This document shows, in pieces, positions 6,016 to 6,344 of a stretch of DNA of 6,344 bases. Under the pieces are notes generated by a model that saw only the letters and a program-made list of their open reading frames with translations, did no database searches and had not been told where the DNA came from. Origin of the DNA: Synechococcaceae cyanobacterium RL_1_2 (GTDB taxonomy: Bacteria; Cyanobacteriota; Cyanobacteriia; Cyanobacteriales; JAAUPO01); NCBI GenBank assembly GCA_012033095.1, contig JAAUPO010000146.1, forward strand, positions 1-6,344. Reading direction: 5' to 3'. The position numbers were made by a program, and so were the translations under genes. Every line of letters begins with the position of its first letter. Position 1 is the stretch's first letter.

Positions 6016-6150
6016 AAAATGCTAAGCACCTCTGATTCTGGATGATGTTGCTGGTAGTGCTAAAGCTGTAAGGATATTTAGAACCCTAATAATTAATTAG
6101 CAAGCGTTTTAACCTTCATGATTCTTACTTGTATCGGACTGTCGATGTTG

Positions 6151-6229
6151 CTTAGGAATGAGGATTTAATAAAGTCTAAAACTTAAAGGGAGACACGTTC
6201 CCTCGAAGGCTATTCCACACATTTCTAAG
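6151..6229 (+). repeat. Repeat D, copy 2
   Basis: 79 bases, in direct orientation to copy 1 at 3923-4006, with the same CTTAGGAAT start and ATTTCTAAG end. The middle contains AGGGA...TCCCT, able to form a small hairpin, where copy 1 has GGG...TCCC. Its right end merges without a gap into element E. The two D copies bracket malQ about 2.2 kb apart. Confidence 0.65.
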
Positions 6230-6340
6230 AGGATGTTGAAAAAGCCCCCCTTGTCCCCAGTTCGGGGGAAATTACCTAGATTTTTAAGCAATTAAGTCCC
6301 CCAACTTGGAGGATTTAGGGGCGATTGAACAACATTTGAG
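6230..6340. repeat. Element E: C-rich element sharing the common core, uncertain ends
   Basis: Starts with AGGATGTTGAAAAAG and ends near TTGAACAACATTTGAG. The ends share only ATGTTG/CAACAT as an inverted match, so the boundaries are tentative. The inside has CCCC/GGGG pairing around 6255-6267 and, in reverse orientation at 6294-6321, the CCCCTAAATCCTCCAA-TTGGGGGACTT core also found in A, B and C. It is non-coding. It may be cut by the window edge. Confidence 0.45.
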
Positions 6341-6344
6341 ACTT

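Larger units (their letters stand above)
5949..6344. other. malQ upstream region and repeat-rich right edge
   Basis: 396 bases with no credible gene on either strand. The part next to malQ holds a possible promoter. 6020-6150 shows nothing I can identify. Then follow repeat D2 (6151-6229) and element E (from about 6230 to the edge). Confidence 0.6.

Noticed and set aside
6020..6150. Gene remnant between malQ and repeat D2
   Set aside because: All frames are broken by stops within short distances and no protein motif could be recognised.

Overview
The window looks like a piece of a cyanobacterial chromosome. The signs are palindromes of the HIP1 type (GCGATCGC, at 4279-4286 and 5422-5429) plus near-matches inside genes, AT-rich spacers, a plant/cyanobacterial-size 4-alpha-glucanotransferase, a long pentapeptide-repeat protein, and several small palindromic dispersed repeats. 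No single gene fixes the genus. A unicellular or colonial cyanobacterium of the Microcystis/Crocosphaera/Cyanothece type is my guess.

Layout. (1) 1-1737, plus strand: the 3' part of a modular cell-wall hydrolase gene. It has at least five peptidoglycan-binding modules followed by a C-terminal GH19-like (chitinase/endolysin-fold) domain. The reading frame is open at the left edge, so the true start lies outside the window. (2) 1738-2111: a convergent spacer holding a 137-bp inverted-repeat element (element A) and a small hairpin. (3) 2112-3116, minus strand: a 334-residue pentapeptide-repeat protein, probably soluble, of unknown function. (4) 3117-4313: a gene-poor, AT-rich 1.2-kb spacer. It contains a second copy of the A family (element B), a 111-bp element with perfect 12-bp terminal inverted repeats framed by 16-bp direct repeats (element C), a long hairpin, one copy of another dispersed repeat (D1), and a probable terminator for malQ. 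(5) 4314-5948, minus strand: malQ (4-alpha-glucanotransferase, GH77). (6) 5949-6344: the malQ upstream region, with a second D copy (D2) and part or all of a further C-rich element (E).

The three genes do not form an operon or an obvious joint system. The hydrolase would act on the cell wall, MalQ on glycogen-derived glucans in the cytoplasm, and the pentapeptide protein is unassigned. Hydrolase and pentapeptide genes converge. The pentapeptide and malQ genes point the same way but are about 1.2 kb apart with a terminator-like structure between them, so each is probably transcribed alone.

The most distinctive content is the non-coding part. At least four miniature elements with different ends share one C-rich/AT core, two sit almost end to end, and malQ is bracketed by direct copies of the D repeat. 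I see no CRISPR array, tRNA, rRNA, transposase gene or defence system, and no convincing evidence for a new multi-gene system.
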